Part shown: positions 33,306 to 41,940 of the stretch, in pieces | How positions within the stretch are numbered: the first letter of the stretch is position 1 | Layout: every line of letters begins with the position of its first letter | From: Aquilonibacter sp963820185 | GTDB taxonomy: Bacteria > Vulcanimicrobiota > Vulcanimicrobiia > Vulcanimicrobiales > Vulcanimicrobiaceae | Assembly: GCA_963820185.1 (NCBI GenBank) | Contig: CAWFYV010000003.1 | Location: 62,001 to 126,000 of the forward strand | Direction of reading: 5' to 3' | Length of the DNA stretch: 64,000 nt | Program-made: the position numbers and the translations under genes | Notes under the pieces: generated by a model | What the model was told of the DNA's origin: nothing | Databases searched by the model: none | Seen by the model: the letters and a program-made list of their open reading frames with translations, nothing else

Positions 33306-33526
33306 CGAACGTCCTCAACGTTAAAGCTCTTGTATCGGCTGCGAGCTCCATGAATCAACCGCACGTGCGATTGTGGAACGCCGAGCTCACGCGCAATGGC
33401 TCTCACGCAGGCGTCGTTCGCCGCACCCTCGATTGCCTTCTCGCGCACGCGCAGGACGAGTTGCGTTCCCTCGCGCGAGAATCCCGGTTTCGACGATCCC
33501 GGCTTCACGAGCACACGCAGAATCAC
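33302..33526 (-). CDS. DUF167 (YggU) family protein
   Basis: The 74-residue protein matches the small YggU/DUF167 fold: LRVLVKPGSSKPGF, LVLRVREKAIEGAANDACVRAIARELGVPQSHVRLIHGARSRYKSF. The conserved basic loop GARSRYK is present. The function is unknown across bacteria. It is the last gene of the crcB cluster, seven bases after crcB, and its stop overlaps the convergent yqjG stop by four bases. Confidence 0.88.
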   Translation of the reverse strand: MILRVLVKPGSSKPGFSREGTQLVLRVREKAIEGAANDACVRAIARELGVPQSHVRLIHGARSRYKSFNVEDVR

Positions 33527-33532
33527 GGCGAA

Positions 33533-33922
33533 TCAGCGCTGGGCTAGACGTGCGACGACGATGCCCAGCCCCGCTCCAGTGAATCCAAGAACCACCGACG
33601 CGAGCGTGTAAATAAGTGCGGGCAGCATCCCCGACTCGAGCAGCGTCAACGCGTCGAGCGAGAACGTTGAAAAGGTCGTGTAGCCGCCGAGGATACCCGT
33701 CGCGAGCAGTACTCGCACGAGCGGCGCCATGCCGAAGGCACGCGTGAGCGCGAGCTGCGCGACAATACCGATGAGGAAGCTACCGCTCACGTTGATAAAG
33801 AGCGTTCCGTAGGGAAAGCCGGGCCCGAAGCGCTGCAAGAACAGCTGCCCAACAACGTAACGAAGAACGCCGCCGATCGCCGCGCCGATCGCGACCGCAA
33901 CGACTGCGCGCCAGTCGATCAT
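33533..33922 (-). CDS. crcB: Fluoride channel CrcB/Fluc
   Basis: Fluc channels export fluoride passively. The 129-residue, four-helix protein has GGVLRYVVGQ, the highly conserved PYGTLFINVSGSFLIGI, and GGYTTFSTFSLDAL (the phenylalanine-threonine track lining the pore). It overlaps the upstream DUF190 gene as ATGA. A fluoride riboswitch was looked for and not found. Confidence 0.95.
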   Translation of the reverse strand: MIDWRAVVAVAIGAAIGGVLRYVVGQLFLQRFGPGFPYGTLFINVSGSFLIGIVAQLALTRAFGMAPLVRVLLATGILGGYTTFSTFSLDALTLLESGMLPALIYTLASVVLGFTGAGLGIVVARLAQR

Positions 33923-34257
33923 TGTTCGCCTCGAGAGATCCGCATGAGTTCGAGATTTTCGAGCGTGATCAAGCCCTCGGCTATCATTTCGCGTAGCGTT
34001 GGGAGGAAGGCCAGTACTTTAGCTTCTTCTTCGACCACTTCGAGCAGGATCGGCAGATTCGTCGACGCGTCGTACGTGCGCGCTGCATGCACGCTCTTAT
34101 GGATGCCGTAGCCCTCGATGCCTTTGAGCACCGTTGCGCCGGTGAATCCCGCCGACTTGAGTGCATCGACGATCGCCATGTAGAGCGGTTTGCCATCGTA
34201 GCGATCGCTCTCGTCAACGAATATTCGCAGTAACTTTCCGAGGGTGCGTTGCGACAA
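33919..34257 (-). CDS. DUF190 family protein
   Basis: From TTG 34257, two bases after the previous stop, the product is 112 residues. LLRIFVDESDRYDGKPLYMAIVDALKSAGFTGATVLKGIEGYG and the later LPILLEVVEEEAKVLAFLPTL are the DUF190 pattern, a PII-like ferredoxin fold. These proteins often accompany crcB and may sense a small ligand to regulate the channel. It is a paralogue of the next gene. Confidence 0.87.
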   Translation of the reverse strand: MSQRTLGKLLRIFVDESDRYDGKPLYMAIVDALKSAGFTGATVLKGIEGYGIHKSVHAARTYDASTNLPILLEVVEEEAKVLAFLPTLREMIAEGLITLENLELMRISRGEQ

Positions 34258-34259
34258 TG

Positions 34260-34607
34260 TTAGGTTTTCGCTTTGGAAAGCCGCAGGTATTGCGCGGCTT
34301 CGACCGTGAGGAGCCCTTCGCCGATCAGCTCCTCGAGTTCGCCGATCAGCGGTTCGAGCACGGCCCAATCGTCGACGACTTCGATCAGGATCGGCAGGTT
34401 CGGCGGCCACGAAAACACTTTGGCGATGTGCACCTCGCCGTGCCCGCCGAAACCTTCGATACCGCGAAACACCGTTGCGCCGGCCACGCCGCGTTTGCGT
34501 AGAAACTCAACGATCGCGGTGTACGTCGGCTGCAAGCCTCGCCGATCCGCTTCGTCAACGAAGATTCGCAGCAACTTGCCGTCTTGAAAGTCCGCAGCGC
34601 TCTGCAT
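34260..34607 (-). CDS. DUF190 family protein
   Basis: ATG 34607 is preceded by GGAGG. The 115-residue product has LLRIFVDEADRRGLQPTYTAIVEFLRKRGVAGATVFRGIEGFGGHG and NLPILIEVVDDWAVLEPLI, matching DUF190. Two tandem copies before crcB may form a mixed trimer. Its start codon is 27 bases from the 3' end of the tRNA-Ser gene on the same strand, leaving little space for a separate promoter. Confidence 0.87.
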   Translation of the reverse strand: MQSAADFQDGKLLRIFVDEADRRGLQPTYTAIVEFLRKRGVAGATVFRGIEGFGGHGEVHIAKVFSWPPNLPILIEVVDDWAVLEPLIGELEELIGEGLLTVEAAQYLRLSKAKT

Positions 34608-34634
34608 GGGCGCCTCCAGCGCGAAGATAAACCA

Positions 34635-34722
34635 AGGAGAGGGAGAGATTCGAACTCTCGGAACGCTCATCACGTTCTGCGGTTTTCAAGACCGCTGCAT
34701 TAAACCGCTCTGCCACCTCTCC
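34635..34722 (-). tRNA. tRNA-Ser (anticodon TGA)
   Basis: The 88-base cloverleaf has acceptor arms GGAGAGG / CCTCTCC, a D arm starting GCAGAGCGGTTTAATGC, and anticodon stem GCGGT / ACCGC around CTTGAAA (anticodon TGA). It has the long variable arm of class II tRNAs and a T arm GAGAG-TTCGAAT-CTCTC. CCA is not encoded. The base after the acceptor stem is T rather than the G usual for tRNA-Ser. Confidence 0.96.
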
Positions 34723-34810
34723 ATGCGTTCCGAAGATGCGGGATTTTGTGACATTGGTCGCGGAGTGCTCGAGAACCTACTGCAGAGCGCGACGGAAAAG
34801 GAATGGCTCG

Positions 34811-35275
34811 ATGAAGAACATTACCGGCGTTTCAGACCTCGAATCGCTTCAAAACACCACGCTCTTGAGCGACTGGTGGACGATAACGCAAGAGATGATC
34901 GACCGGTTTGCCGACGCTGCTTTCGACCATCAATGGATCCATGTCGATCCAAAGCGAGCGTCAACCGAGTCGCCCTTCGGGACGACGATCGCGCACGGAT
35001 TTCTCACTTTGAGCCTCCTCTCGCCGATGTTGAAACAATGCATCGTTAGCGAGGGCGCCGTCATCGTCAACTACGGTTTCGATCGCGTGCGCTTTCCACA
35101 CCCGGTGCGTTGCGGCGATCGCATCCGGGGCTCGTTTCTCCTCTCGCACGTTGGCTTGTCAGCCGTCCATGTTGATCTCTTGTGGACGGTTGAGGTGAAG
35201 GCCGAAGGAGCACCAAAGCCCTCGCTCGCGGCCCTCTGGCTTTCGCGGGTCTTCTTCTCCCAGCAAACGCCCTGA
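34811..35275 (+). CDS. MaoC-like (R)-specific enoyl-CoA hydratase
   Basis: ATG 34811 follows AAGGAA. The 154-residue hotdog protein has the hydratase 2 signature: ITQEMIDRFADAAFDHQWIHVDP with catalytic Asp and His, then SPFGTTIAHGFLTLSLL and YGFDRVRFPHPVRCGDRI. It would hydrate enoyl-CoA to (R)-3-hydroxyacyl-CoA or the reverse. No beta-oxidation genes adjoin it; the sulfatase follows 75 bases later. Confidence 0.88.
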   Translation: MKNITGVSDLESLQNTTLLSDWWTITQEMIDRFADAAFDHQWIHVDPKRASTESPFGTTIAHGFLTLSLLSPMLKQCIVSEGAVIVNYGFDRVRFPHPVRCGDRIRGSFLLSHVGLSAVHVDLLWTVEVKAEGAPKPSLAALWLSRVFFSQQTP

Positions 35276-35350
35276 ATTTTTGGGATGCCACCCCGGCGCG
35301 GCCGCGGGCTACCATGGTTGGACCCACGTTAAGAGGGAGTGTACACAACC

Positions 35351-36865
35351 ATGCCAGCGAAAAAACCCAATATTCTGATACTCTGGGGCGACGATATCGG
35401 CATCTGGAATATCAGCAAGTTCAGCAACGGAATGATGGGGTACCGGACCCCCAACATCGACCGGGTGGCCAACGAAGGCGGCCTCTTCACTGACTACTAT
35501 TCGCAGCAGAGCTGCACCGCGGGCCGCGCGTGCTTCATCACCGGACAAAACCCGATCCGCACCGGCCTGACCAAGGTTGGGATGCCCGGCGCCACCGTCG
35601 GTCTTCAAAAGGAAGACCCAACGATCGCGGAGGCTTTGAAGCCGCTCGGCTACGCGACCGGCCAGTTCGGCAAGAACCACCTCGGCGACCGCAACGAGTT
35701 TCTGCCGACGGTGCACGGCTTCGATGAATTTTTCGGCAACTTGTATCACCTCAACGCCGAAGAAGAGCCCGAACTTCCCGACTATCCCAAGGATCCGAGA
35801 TTCAAAGCGATGTTCGGACCCCGCGGTGTGCTGCATTGCAAGGCGACGGACAAGGACGACGCAACGATCGACCCGCGATTCGGAAAGGTCGGCAAGCAGA
35901 CCATCGTCGACACCGGACCGCTGACCAAGAAGCGCATGGAGACGATCGACGAGGAGATCACGTCGGCGGCAATGGCCTGGATGGAAAAGCAGGCCAAGGC
36001 CGATCAGCCGTTCTTCCTTTGGTACAACTCGACAGCGATGCACTTCCGCACCCACGTTGCCGAAAAGAACCTCGGTAAGAGCGGGCAGGATCCCTATAGC
36101 GACCGCATGGTTGTGCACGACGAACAGATCGGCATGATGCTCGACAAGCTCAAAGAGCTCGGGCTCGACGACAACACGATCGTCATGTACTCGACCGACA
36201 ACGGGCCGGAGAACGACACGTGGCCTGACGGCGCAAACACACCGTTCCGCGGGCAAAAGGATTCCAACTGGGAAGGCGGCTGGCGCGTACCGTGCTTCAT
36301 CCGCTGGCCGGGCACGATCAAGCCCGGATCCGTCTATAACGGCATCGTTTCGCACATCGACATGTTCCCAACGTTGTTGGCTGCCGCTGGCAATCCAGAC
36401 ATCACCGAGCAACTGCTTAAGGGCACGACGATCAACGGCCAAAAGTACAACGTGCATCTCGACGGCTACAACATGATCCCATATTTCAGCGGCCAAACCA
36501 AAGAAAGTCCACGAAACGCGATCGTGTACTTCAGCGACGACGGCGACGTCATAGCGGTACGGGTCGGCGACTGGAAGTTCAATCTGTCGGTCCAACGCGC
36601 AAACACCATGGAACAATGGGCCGAGCCCTTCATCAAGCTGCGACTGCCGCACATCATGAGCTTGCGACGCGATCCGTTCGAACGAGCCGACTTCAACTCG
36701 AACACGTACTTTGACTGGATGGTCGATCACGTACCGCAGTTGTACATGATGCAGGCGGTCATCGCGAGCCAGATCGAGGACTTCGTCAAGTTCCCGCCGC
36801 GGCAAAAGCCTGCCTCGTTTAACCTGGACTCGGTCATGGAACAGGTCAAGACACCACACGGCTAG
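35351..36865 (+). CDS. Arylsulfatase family sulfatase
   Basis: The 504-residue enzyme opens PNILILWGDDIG with the metal-binding aspartates. It has the formylglycine motif as SCTAGRACFITG (CxAxR form), then FGKNHLGD and MYSTDNGPENDTWPDG, all typical of type I sulfatases. ATG 35351 is preferred to GTG 35339, which would sit too close to the GAGGGAG ribosome site. There is no signal peptide, so it is predicted to be cytoplasmic. No formylglycine-generating enzyme was seen in the window. Substrate unknown. Confidence 0.92.
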   Translation: MPAKKPNILILWGDDIGIWNISKFSNGMMGYRTPNIDRVANEGGLFTDYYSQQSCTAGRACFITGQNPIRTGLTKVGMPGATVGLQKEDPTIAEALKPLGYATGQFGKNHLGDRNEFLPTVHGFDEFFGNLYHLNAEEEPELPDYPKDPRFKAMFGPRGVLHCKATDKDDATIDPRFGKVGKQTIVDTGPLTKKRMETIDEEITSAAMAWMEKQAKADQPFFLWYNSTAMHFRTHVAEKNLGKSGQDPYSDRMVVHDEQIGMMLDKLKELGLDDNTIVMYSTDNGPENDTWPDGANTPFRGQKDSNWEGGWRVPCFIRWPGTIKPGSVYNGIVSHIDMFPTLLAAAGNPDITEQLLKGTTINGQKYNVHLDGYNMIPYFSGQTKESPRNAIVYFSDDGDVIAVRVGDWKFNLSVQRANTMEQWAEPFIKLRLPHIMSLRRDPFERADFNSNTYFDWMVDHVPQLYMMQAVIASQIEDFVKFPPRQKPASFNLDSVMEQVKTPHG

Positions 36866-36881
36866 CATCAGCAAAGCACTC

Positions 36882-38069
36882 ATGCAAGACGAAGTGAGTG
36901 CGTTTTACGAGATGCATCCGTACCCACCGGCGGTAGACGACGTAGTCGCCTACCGCCGGCTTTGGGATGACGCGCGGCGGCGCGCCGAATCGCATCTCTT
37001 CTGGCCGAACGAACCACATCGCGATGACCGTAGCGTCCTGGTTGCCGGCTGCGGGACGTCGCAAGCCGCACACTACGCCGTGCGTTGGCCGAACGCGAAG
37101 GTCGTCGGGATCGACGTCAGCGCAACGAGCATCGCGCATACGCAAGAACTCAAGCGCGAGCACCATCTCGAGAACCTCGAGGTGCGCGAGCTCGCCGTTG
37201 AAGACGCGCCAAAACTCGAACAAACCTTCGAACACATCGTGTGCACCGGCGTCTTACACCATCTGGCTGATCCAGACGCGGGACTGCGCGCGCTGCGCGA
37301 CGTGCTGGCGCCAAACGGCGCGATTCAGTTGATGGTCTATGCGCCCTACGGGCGTGCCGGTGTCTACATGCTGCAAGAGTACTGCCGACGGCTACAGATC
37401 GACCCAACCGAGGCGAATATCCGCGATCTCGTGGAGAGCCTGAAGGCGCTGCCGCAGGATCACCCGATCGTGCACTTGTTGCGCAATTCGCCCGACTTCG
37501 CAAGCACTGCTGGCCTTGCCGACGCACTGCTGCATCCACGCGACCGTGCCTACTCGGTCCCGCAACTTTTCGAGTTTCTTGAGAATGCGAACGTACGTTT
37601 TAGTCGATGGCTACGCCAGGCACCGTATTTGCCATCATGCGGCGCGGTCGCGCTGACCCCGCACGCGGCACGCCTCGACGCCCTGCCGCCGCGCGAGCAG
37701 TACGCCGCGCTCGAACTCTTCCGCGGGACGATGGTCCGCCACAGCCTGATCGCCTACGGTCGCGACATGCCCGCGATCGATTTTGACGGCAATGCGTGGC
37801 CACGCTACGTGCCGATCCGTCTCCCCGACGCAATCGTGGTCCGCGAACGGCTCCCGGCAGGAGCGTCGGCGGTGCTGATAAATCGGAACCACATCAACAC
37901 CGATCTGTACCTGCCGATCGACGCGCGGCAAGACGCGCTGTTCGCCGCAATCGACGGCACGCGCACGATCGCGGAGATCTGCCGCGACAACTCGCGTGAG
38001 CTCGGGCGGACGTTCTTCGAACAGCTTTGGTACTGGGATCAAGTCGTTTTCGACACCTCACGGGAGTAA
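36882..38069 (+). CDS. SAM-dependent class I methyltransferase
   Basis: The 395-residue protein has an N-terminal AFYEMHPYP segment followed by a class I SAM fold: VLVAGCGTSQAAHYAV (motif I), VVGIDVSATSIAH, and CTGVLHHLADPDAGLRALRDVLAPNGAI. About 200 further residues follow. The last 80 or so (INTDLYLPIDARQDALFAAIDGTRTIAEI) look like a small winged-helix or PqqD-like module. It lies 16 bases after the sulfatase and before an aldolase; acceptor unknown. Confidence 0.83.
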   Translation: MQDEVSAFYEMHPYPPAVDDVVAYRRLWDDARRRAESHLFWPNEPHRDDRSVLVAGCGTSQAAHYAVRWPNAKVVGIDVSATSIAHTQELKREHHLENLEVRELAVEDAPKLEQTFEHIVCTGVLHHLADPDAGLRALRDVLAPNGAIQLMVYAPYGRAGVYMLQEYCRRLQIDPTEANIRDLVESLKALPQDHPIVHLLRNSPDFASTAGLADALLHPRDRAYSVPQLFEFLENANVRFSRWLRQAPYLPSCGAVALTPHAARLDALPPREQYAALELFRGTMVRHSLIAYGRDMPAIDFDGNAWPRYVPIRLPDAIVVRERLPAGASAVLINRNHINTDLYLPIDARQDALFAAIDGTRTIAEICRDNSRELGRTFFEQLWYWDQVVFDTSRE

Positions 38070-38074
38070 TTGCC

Positions 38075-38845
38075 ATGACCGTCACCACGACTGCACCCGA
38101 TCTTCGCGGGCGTGTTTCGCCCGAGGAGTGGGAAACGCGCGTTGCACTTGCCGCAGCCTATCGACTGGTCGCGCATTTTCATTGGGACGACCTCATCTTC
38201 ACGCACCTCTCGGCGCGCGTGCCGGGTCCCGAGCACCACTTCCTGATCAATCCCTACGGCATGATGTTCGACGAGATCACGGCCTCGAGTCTGGTCAAAG
38301 TCGATCTCGCCGCAAACAAGGTGATGGCATCGCCCTACGAGATCAATCCCGCCGGCTTCACGATCCACAGCGCGATTCACGCAGCCCGTGAAGACGCCAA
38401 GGCCATCTTCCACGTGCACAGCCTCAATGGCATCGCAGTCTCCGCGCAAGAAAGCGGCGTGCTGCCGATTTCGCAGCAGTCGACCTTCGTACTGGCGTCG
38501 CTCGCGTATCACGACTACGAGGGTGTCGCCTTGCGCGATGACGAGAAGCCGCGATTGGTCGCGGACCTTGGCGATAAGAGCTTCCTTATGCTGCGCAATC
38601 ATGGGTTGCTCACCGTGGCCGAAAATGTCCCCGAGGCGTTTCTCGCGCTGTACATCTTCGAAAGCACCTGCGCGATCCAAGTGCGGGCGCAGGGAATGGG
38701 CGACAAACTCATCGCCGTCGACCCCCGGATTATCGCCGGCGCGCAAGCGCAAGCCAAAGCAGTCACCCGCGGCGCCGGCGGCACGCTGGCGTGGCCGGGC
38801 CTGCTGCGTAAACTCGATCGCATCGATCCGTCATACGCGCAATGA
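38075..38845 (+). CDS. Class II aldolase/adducin family protein
   Basis: The 256-residue product, from ATG 38075, has the class II aldolase fold with FTHLSARVPG, the zinc-binding HVHS and a later LMLRNHGLLTVAENVPEAFLALYIFESTCAIQ. Length and motifs fit fuculose-phosphate aldolase-like enzymes, and many members of unknown substrate. It starts five bases after the methyltransferase stop and ends the sulfatase run. Confidence 0.87.
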   Translation: MTVTTTAPDLRGRVSPEEWETRVALAAAYRLVAHFHWDDLIFTHLSARVPGPEHHFLINPYGMMFDEITASSLVKVDLAANKVMASPYEINPAGFTIHSAIHAAREDAKAIFHVHSLNGIAVSAQESGVLPISQQSTFVLASLAYHDYEGVALRDDEKPRLVADLGDKSFLMLRNHGLLTVAENVPEAFLALYIFESTCAIQVRAQGMGDKLIAVDPRIIAGAQAQAKAVTRGAGGTLAWPGLLRKLDRIDPSYAQ

Positions 38846-38970
38846 AACCCGCAGCCCCGTAACATTCCCGTCGTGCTCCCTGCCTAATCGCGTCGGAACC
38901 TGCAATAGATAGGAGTCGAGCGTGCGTTTAACGCGTTGTGGGGCGGGTAACCACAAGCGTGTCCATAACA

Positions 38971-39744
38971 ATGTCCGCACGCCGAGCGCAGATTCGTACG
39001 ATAGGCCCCCATCGGAGCTATCGACGCTTAGCAGTTCCGCTTTCGCATGCGATCCCGTGCGCAGCCGTTGCGGTGATCGTTGAAATCCTGTTCCTGCTCG
39101 TGGTACAACCTCTCGAGCGCCTGGTTAGCACGGTGGACGCCTCGGTTGTTAGTGCGTCGCACGTGCAGGTATCACTGGGAAACGTACACTTTCTTTGGCT
39201 GACCCTCGCACCACTCGAATTCTCAATGCCGGCGCACAATTACATCGAACTTGCAATTTGGATTCTCGTGTGCGCTGCCGCGATCGCCGTCACGAGCATA
39301 TTTCGGCTTTTTCCAACACCGCTGCGTTATTTTCTCAACTTTAATCTTCTCATCGTCGCCGGAGAAGCGTCCTATCTGCTCTTCGCCGGCCATCTCGGCT
39401 ATGCGAGCAACACTTTCTCGACATTGATGCTGCAGACGATGACCGCGATTTGGCTGCTTTTGCCGCTCTTCGTCGGCTTCATTACGGTGCTATTCCCCTT
39501 TTCGATCCTCACGTCGGCCGCGATCATTCTTATCAGCCTCGCCTTTGATATCGTGTTGGCGTCAGCGCGATACCTGGCGTTTGTCATCATCCTGAGCCAT
39601 TCGGGGCCGATACTGATGGCCGACCTCTATCTTTCTTTCGGACCGCTGCTCGACGTAATTCCCTTGACCGGCATCTTCGCAATCTTCCTTACGCTCCTCG
39701 CGCGCCGCTTGCGGCATGAACCGGAGGCCTGGGCGTGGTTGTAG
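38971..39744 (+). CDS. Multi-spanning membrane protein of polysaccharide cassette
   Basis: About 257 residues from ATG 38971 (a GTG at 38938 would add eleven). There are roughly six hydrophobic helices, with a periplasmic stretch after the first (LERLVSTVDASVVSASHVQVSLGNVHFLW). No known family was recognised. Its stop overlaps the GT2 start by ten bases (GTGG...TAG), so it is probably made together with the synthase and may be a subunit or assembly factor of it. Confidence 0.7.
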   Translation: MSARRAQIRTIGPHRSYRRLAVPLSHAIPCAAVAVIVEILFLLVVQPLERLVSTVDASVVSASHVQVSLGNVHFLWLTLAPLEFSMPAHNYIELAIWILVCAAAIAVTSIFRLFPTPLRYFLNFNLLIVAGEASYLLFAGHLGYASNTFSTLMLQTMTAIWLLLPLFVGFITVLFPFSILTSAAIILISLAFDIVLASARYLAFVIILSHSGPILMADLYLSFGPLLDVIPLTGIFAIFLTLLARRLRHEPEAWAWL

Positions 39745-40994
39745 CGATTTTTCAATCCTACGCGGCGTTCATCGTCGCTGTCATGGTAATTTATGCGCTG
39801 CGCCACTGGTATTTCACGATGAACCGGCTGTGGACGCACCAGCGACCCTATTATCGCGACCTGTATGATTCGGAACTGCCGCCGATTACCGTGGTTGTGC
39901 CAATGCACAACGAGGCGTCCGTTGCAACAGGGGTGATCGATGCGCTGTTGAGCGCAACCTATCCCAGGGACCGGCTGGAAATCGTCCCCTTTGACGACCA
40001 GTCGCATGACGATACGAGCACAATACTGCACGAGTATTCCGAGCGGTATCCCGACGTCATCAAGCCGGTCTATATACTTGGTGGCCAGCGCGGAAAACCG
40101 AATGCGCTCAACGTCGCACTCCGATTAGCTACCCACGATATCATCCTGGTGTTCGACGCGGACTACACCCCGGGCAAGGATATCCTGCGCGAACTCGCGA
40201 TGGCGTTTTGCGATCCGGAAGTCGGCGCGGTGATGGGTCGAGTCATTCCACTCAACAGCGGCAAGAATTTTCTTACGCGCTTACTCGCGCTCGAGCGCTC
40301 GGGCGGCTATCAAGTCGATCAACAAGCCCGGTACAACCTCGATCTCCTTCCACAGTACGGGGGAACGGTGGGTGGGTTCCGGCGTTCCATGGTCCTACAA
40401 ATCGGCGGTTTCGATCTCTCGACGCTGGCTGAGGACACCGATCTCACGGCTCGTCTCTTCATTGAGGGACGCAAGGTCGTCTATTCCAACGGGTCGGAAT
40501 GCTACGAGGAGGTTCCTGAATCGTGGGCGATGCGCTTTCGGCAATTGCGCCGCTGGTCGCGTGGACACAATCGCGCGTTCTTCCGCAACGTGCTCGGCGT
40601 CTTGGGCTCGTCCCACCTGAACCCTCTGCAAAAGCTTGACGGCCTCCTACTCCTGAGCGTCTACATGGTTCCCGCCTTGCTGCTCACCGGCTTTGTCGTG
40701 AACGCCCTGCTCTTCTTCATGGGCGCCCTCCCGCTGTGGTCAGCTGTAGGTTTCGTCTTCTTTGTCGTCGCGTTCAACTCGTTCGGGAACTTTGCGCCGG
40801 TCTATGAGATCGGCGCTGCGGAATTACTCGACGGCGCGGGACGACGCTTGCTCCTGCTACCGTACCTCTTCTATCTCTTTCTCTTTAACTCGTGGGCGGT
40901 GACGCACGGCCTGATCGACACACTTGGGGATCTGCTCAAGAATCGCTCCCCGCATTGGGATAAAACGAAGCGCTTCCGTGATTGCCGCAGTTAG
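39735..40994 (+). CDS. Processive GT2 glycosyltransferase, exopolysaccharide synthase
   Basis: The 419-residue enzyme has an N-terminal membrane helix and a GT-A catalytic domain with PITVVVPMHNEAS. The DxD-type motif is FDADYTPGKD, the acceptor-side aspartate is in LAEDTDLTARL, and QLRRWSRGH is the QxxRW motif of processive synthases. C-terminal helices (about 310-400) would form the translocation channel. The layout resembles PgaC, hyaluronan synthase and cellulose synthase-like enzymes. It lacks a PilZ domain. Product unknown; the linked deacetylase suggests an N-acetylated sugar polymer. Confidence 0.9.
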   Translation: MVVAIFQSYAAFIVAVMVIYALRHWYFTMNRLWTHQRPYYRDLYDSELPPITVVVPMHNEASVATGVIDALLSATYPRDRLEIVPFDDQSHDDTSTILHEYSERYPDVIKPVYILGGQRGKPNALNVALRLATHDIILVFDADYTPGKDILRELAMAFCDPEVGAVMGRVIPLNSGKNFLTRLLALERSGGYQVDQQARYNLDLLPQYGGTVGGFRRSMVLQIGGFDLSTLAEDTDLTARLFIEGRKVVYSNGSECYEEVPESWAMRFRQLRRWSRGHNRAFFRNVLGVLGSSHLNPLQKLDGLLLLSVYMVPALLLTGFVVNALLFFMGALPLWSAVGFVFFVVAFNSFGNFAPVYEIGAAELLDGAGRRLLLLPYLFYLFLFNSWAVTHGLIDTLGDLLKNRSPHWDKTKRFRDCRS

Positions 40995-41940
40995 CATCGC
41001 GGCCTTCATCGCGATCTTCGCGATACCGCTCATCCCGGGACTCCTCGAGCTCACGCGCCCACGCGACGACCGCGAGCTACCCATTGCACTCGGATACACG
41101 CGCGACCCGCGGTTCTTCAGCCGGTCCTTTCGCGCGAAGATCGAACCGCTTCTCAATTCAAATCGGCACGGGAAGCGCCGGTTCCTCGATCGGCGTAACG
41201 AGCGCGCGAATGTTGGCGAAACGATCTTCGTTGCTTCGTGTGATTGCCCGACGGAAGCCCAAATCGCGCACGAGCACCTCTTCTGCGGAACAGGCGCCAC
41301 GATCACCGACGGATACGGCCGTCGTTCGTTGCGCTGCGACGAGCGCGTTTTAGCGCGCACGCTGTGTACCGACGGCGATCTTGTGCTGCGCGAGGGATGC
41401 GCTGTCGAACGGTGGCTCGACGCGGAAACGTCGCTGGAGGTGGAGCGGAGCTGCAGCCTCGGCATGTCGGCGAGCAGCGGCGGTACGGTGCGGCTCGCCG
41501 GAAACGTCACGTTCGAGCGCGTTTTTGGGGCATGCATTATCGTGCGCGGTGCAAGCGCCGCGCAGGCACCGGCCCCCGAGAAGGCGGCGATCGTCCTCGG
41601 CCGGTTCGAGGAGGGACGCGACGTCGTCGTTCGCAGAGATGTCATCATCCCCGACGACACGGTGCTCGATGCAAGCATCAAGGTACATGGGTCACTTTTC
41701 ATCGGCGCACGCGCGCGCATCACCGGGAACGCGGTTGCGCGCAAGGATCTCGTGCTGCACGACGGCGGCATTATCGCGGGTCATGCCTTCTGCGAAGAGC
41801 GGCTCTTCGTCGGTCCAGGTGCGCGCATCGGGACGCCCGGAGAACAAAAAACCGCTTACACCGCCGGCACGTGTCTGCTCTGCGAGGGCGCGACCATTTA
41901 TGGTTGGGTCGTGAGCGAACAAGGCGGACGATCCGCGTGA
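40978..41940 (+). CDS. Membrane-anchored beta-helix/bactofilin-like protein
   Basis: From GTG 40978 (overlapping the synthase gene by 17 bases) the product is about 320 residues. It has one N-terminal transmembrane helix and a long periplasmic part. Short repeated strands (GDLVLREGCAVERW, GSLFIGARARITGN, KDLVLHDGGIIAGH, ERLFVGPGARIGT, CLLCEGATIYGW) look like a right-handed beta-helix of the bactofilin/polymer-forming kind. It contains paired cysteines early on. It may scaffold the synthase or bind the polymer in the periplasm. Confidence 0.65.
   Translation: MIAAVSIAAFIAIFAIPLIPGLLELTRPRDDRELPIALGYTRDPRFFSRSFRAKIEPLLNSNRHGKRRFLDRRNERANVGETIFVASCDCPTEAQIAHEHLFCGTGATITDGYGRRSLRCDERVLARTLCTDGDLVLREGCAVERWLDAETSLEVERSCSLGMSASSGGTVRLAGNVTFERVFGACIIVRGASAAQAPAPEKAAIVLGRFEEGRDVVVRRDVIIPDDTVLDASIKVHGSLFIGARARITGNAVARKDLVLHDGGIIAGHAFCEERLFVGPGARIGTPGEQKTAYTAGTCLLCEGATIYGWVVSEQGGRSA

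Noticed and set aside
34608..34634. Fluoride riboswitch before the DUF190-crcB operon
   Set aside because: Only 27 bases separate the tRNA from the first gene and no crcB-type aptamer is seen there or in the neighbouring gaps.
35309..36883. Open frame of 524 codons on the minus strand opposite the sulfatase
   Set aside because: It is antisense to a gene with full sulfatase motifs, has no recognisable domain and arises from codon bias in GC-rich DNA.
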